Shown here: positions 5,737 through 7,401 of the stretch, in pieces
Position numbering within the stretch: position 1 is the stretch's first letter
Layout of the letters: every line of letters starts with the position of its first letter
NCBI GenBank assembly: GCA_018065885.1
Contig: JAGHSL010000447.1
Span: 1-7,401, forward strand
Direction of reading: 5' to 3'
DNA length: 7,401 bases
DNA from: Candidatus Limimorpha equi
GTDB lineage: Bacteria; Bacteroidota; Bacteroidia; Bacteroidales; F082
Notes under the pieces: generated by a model
Database searches by the model: none
Told to the model about the DNA's origin: nothing
The model's input: the letters and a program-made list of their open reading frames with translations, nothing else
Position numbers and translations under genes: made by a program

Positions 5737-7088
5737 ATCCTATAAAGACTTTTCCAAAAGGTGGCGTTCATCCGGAAGAAAACAAGCTTTCGTCTGACAA
5801 GCCTATACAGAATTTTCCGATGCCGAAGCATATCATTGTCCCGTTAGGGCAATGCTTGGGTGCGCCCGCCGACCCAATCGTCCAGAAAGGCGACCATGTC
5901 CTCACCGGACAGCTCATCGGCACGGCAAAGGGTTTCGTATCGGCCAACGTCCACTCCCCTGCCACCGGCACCGTCACAAAAATTGACGTCGTGATGGACC
6001 ACACAGGCTATTACAAACCTGCCGTTTTCATTGATGTCGACGACCAAGAGCAATGGATCGAAGGTTACATCGACACCGATGAACTGCTCACCGAAATCAA
6101 GCTCGCGCCTAACGAAATCATCAACAAAATTAAGGAATGTGGCATCGTCGGTATGGGCGGCGCAACCTTCCCGACCCACGTCAAACTGATGATTCCTGAA
6201 GGCAAGAAAGCGGAATACATCATCATCAACGCTGCGGAATGTGAGCCTTACCTGACTTGCGACAACCGCCTGCTGCTTGAGAAGCCCAAGGAATTTTTGA
6301 TGGGCGTCAAGATTCTGATGACCGCCGTCAACGCACCGAAAGGCATTATCGGCATTGAATGCAACAAGATGAACGCCATTGAATTGCTCGACAAGACCAT
6401 CAACGAAAACCGCGATCTCTACAAGAACATCGAGGTTCAGCCATTGAAGACCAAATATCCGCAAGGCGGCGAAAAGCAAATCATCAAGGCTGTCACCGGC
6501 CGCGAAGTTCCTTCGGGCAAACTGCCTATCGAGACGGGTTGCGTCGTGGTGAACGTGGCTTCCACCTTCGCCATCTACGAAGCCGTTCAGAAGAACAAGC
6601 CTCTGATTGAGCGTATCGTCACCGTGACGGGCAAATCGGTCAAGAATCCGGGCAACTACCGTGTGCGTTTCGGCACACCTGCCAACCTGCTCATCGAAGC
6701 CGTTGGCGGACTTCCGGAAAACATCACCAACGTCATCAACGGCGGACCTATGATGGGTAAAGCAGTGTCGGTCACCGATTTCCCATGCATCAAAGGCACA
6801 TCCGGCATTCTGCTGATGACCACCAACGAAGCGCAAGACCGTCACCAGACCAACTGCATCCGTTGCGGTCGTTGTGCCATTGCCTGTCCGATGGGCTTGC
6901 AGCCTTTCCTGCTCAACAAGCTATCGAAGCTGAACATGTTCGACGAGACAGAAAGCAACCACATCATGGACTGCATTGAGTGCGGTTCCTGCGAGTTCAC
7001 CTGCCCCGCCAACATTCCTTTGTTGGACTATATCCGTTACGGCAAAGCCAAGACTGGCGCCATCATCCGTTCACGCAATCAAAAGTAA
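5733..7088 (+). CDS. rnfC: Rnf electron transport complex subunit C (NADH/FMN- and Fe-S-binding)
   Basis: RnfC is the peripheral subunit where NAD+ is reduced (or NADH oxidised) and resembles a fusion of the NuoF flavin/NADH domain with ferredoxin modules. The 451-residue protein begins with the characteristic FPKGGVHPEENK opening and a barrel-sandwich-like N-terminal region (PLGQCLGAPADP, 37-48). The NuoF-like domain shows GIVGMGGATFPTHVK (137-151), NAAECEPYLTCD (166-177) and YPQGGEKQ (242-249), and an SLBB-like region probably follows. Two 4Fe-4S motifs close it: C375/C378/C381/C385 and C414/C417/C420/C424. The length is close to that of other short RnfC proteins, without the long alanine-rich tail of the enterobacterial RsxC. 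The ATG overlaps the rnfB TGA as ATGA. A 56-bp gap containing an inverted repeat separates it from rnfD. Confidence 0.96.
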   Translation: MNPIKTFPKGGVHPEENKLSSDKPIQNFPMPKHIIVPLGQCLGAPADPIVQKGDHVLTGQLIGTAKGFVSANVHSPATGTVTKIDVVMDHTGYYKPAVFIDVDDQEQWIEGYIDTDELLTEIKLAPNEIINKIKECGIVGMGGATFPTHVKLMIPEGKKAEYIIINAAECEPYLTCDNRLLLEKPKEFLMGVKILMTAVNAPKGIIGIECNKMNAIELLDKTINENRDLYKNIEVQPLKTKYPQGGEKQIIKAVTGREVPSGKLPIETGCVVVNVASTFAIYEAVQKNKPLIERIVTVTGKSVKNPGNYRVRFGTPANLLIEAVGGLPENITNVINGGPMMGKAVSVTDFPCIKGTSGILLMTTNEAQDRHQTNCIRCGRCAIACPMGLQPFLLNKLSKLNMFDETESNHIMDCIECGSCEFTCPANIPLLDYIRYGKAKTGAIIRSRNQK

Positions 7089-7090
7089 CG

Positions 7091-7126
7091 GAGAATGAAG
7101 AATTATGAATGCAGAATTATTCATAA
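7091..7126 (+). repeat. GAAT-rich repeat tract with 8-bp inverted repeat between rnfC and rnfD
   Basis: The tract is built from GAAT/GAATTAT words; GAATTAT occurs at 7100-7106 and 7114-7120. Within it, TTATGAAT (7103-7110) and ATTCATAA (7119-7126) are perfect 8-bp inverted arms around an 8-nt loop. The hairpin is A+T-rich with no U-run after it, so it is not a classical terminator. From memory, degenerate GAATTAAGAATGAAG-like tracts are common between genes in Bacteroidota; here it splits two genes of one operon. Confidence 0.65.
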
Positions 7127-7144
7127 CACATTAAATCACAAATT

Positions 7145-7401
7145 ATGACAAATTACACAATATCAGGCTCTCCCCATGTTCATGGGAAAGACAATACAAG
7201 GAGGATTATGACTGATGTGCTCATTGCACTTCTGCCTGCACTTCTCGTCGCCATTTACTATTTCGGATGGTATGCCCTGCGCCTCACAATCGTTTCCGTA
7301 GGCACATGCGTATTAGCCGAATGGCTCATTCAGAAATTCCTCATCAAAGGCCCTGTCACCATCAACGACTGCTCAGCTGCCGTGACTGGCTTACTGTTGG
7401 C
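7145..7401 (+). CDS. rnfD: Rnf electron transport complex subunit D, N-terminal part
   Basis: Only the first 85 codons are in the window; the frame is open to the right edge. RnfD is a membrane subunit that carries a covalently bound FMN (attached at a threonine further downstream, outside this window) and forms part of the ion-translocating core, related to NqrB. The fragment has the typical RnfD opening SGSPHVHGKDNTRRIM (7-22), then hydrophobic helices at about 23-41 and 44-62, and a TINDCSAAVTGLLL stretch (72-85) that matches the conserved start of the next segment. The ATG at 7145 is preferred over the in-frame ATG at 7208, which would remove the conserved opening. It follows rnfC by 56 nt and should be in the same operon; rnfG, rnfE and rnfA are expected beyond the edge. 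Confidence 0.93.
   Translation, partial: MTNYTISGSPHVHGKDNTRRIMTDVLIALLPALLVAIYYFGWYALRLTIVSVGTCVLAEWLIQKFLIKGPVTINDCSAAVTGLLL

Noticed and set aside
5844..6845. Long minus-strand open frame (333 codons) opposite rnfC
   Set aside because: The plus strand encodes a clear RnfC with all motifs; the opposite frame is a shadow of its codon bias, with a His/Asp/Val-rich composition and no recognisable domain.
7208..7401. Alternative rnfD start at the internal ATG with a Shine-Dalgarno-like motif
   Set aside because: It would delete the conserved SGSPHVHGKD opening of RnfD, which is encoded from 7145.

Overview
The window looks like a stretch of a Bacteroidota (probably Bacteroidales) chromosome. 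Three things point there: promoter-like sites fit the phylum's TTTG / TAnnTTTG pattern rather than -35/-10 boxes; start codons are preceded by A-rich sequence and not by Shine-Dalgarno motifs; and an RseC-family gene lies just before an rnf cluster with a long, cysteine-rich RnfB, an arrangement I know from this phylum. Genus and species cannot be read from the sequence.

Layout. Positions 1-2540 are on the minus strand: a YihY/BrkB-type membrane protein (1233-2540) followed 24 nt later by a MATE/Wzx-like polysaccharide flippase (1-1208) that runs off the left edge. A 12-bp direct repeat with a 21-nt period spans their junction and supplies the stop codon of the first gene. Positions 2541-2604 form a 64-bp divergent promoter region in which the two predicted promoters occupy almost the same DNA on opposite strands. 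To the right, all genes are on the plus strand: rseC-like (2605-3018), a 526-residue AAA-ATPase-like/PD-(D/E)XK protein (3052-4632), rnfB (4849-5736), rnfC (5733-7088, ATGA overlap with rnfB) and the first 85 codons of rnfD (7145 to the right edge).

How it works together. RnfB, RnfC and RnfD are subunits of the membrane complex that passes electrons between reduced ferredoxin and NAD(H) and couples this to Na+ or H+ transport; rnfG, rnfE and rnfA would be expected beyond the right edge. RseC-like proteins are encoded with rnf in many genomes and are thought to act with it. The ATPase/nuclease gene has no evident link to this pathway. It belongs to a family often found in several scattered copies and appears to be an accessory gene lodged between rseC and rnfB. 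It has its own predicted promoter, and the rnf genes have a good predicted promoter (TTTG-N19-TATTTTTG) just downstream of it, so the cluster seems to be split into separately startable units.

I found no RNA genes, CRISPR arrays, insertion sequences or convincing terminators. Apart from the accessory gene the region is ordinary core genome. The more interesting points are the lodged gene, the overlapping divergent promoters, a near-leaderless rseC transcript and two short repeat tracts at gene junctions.
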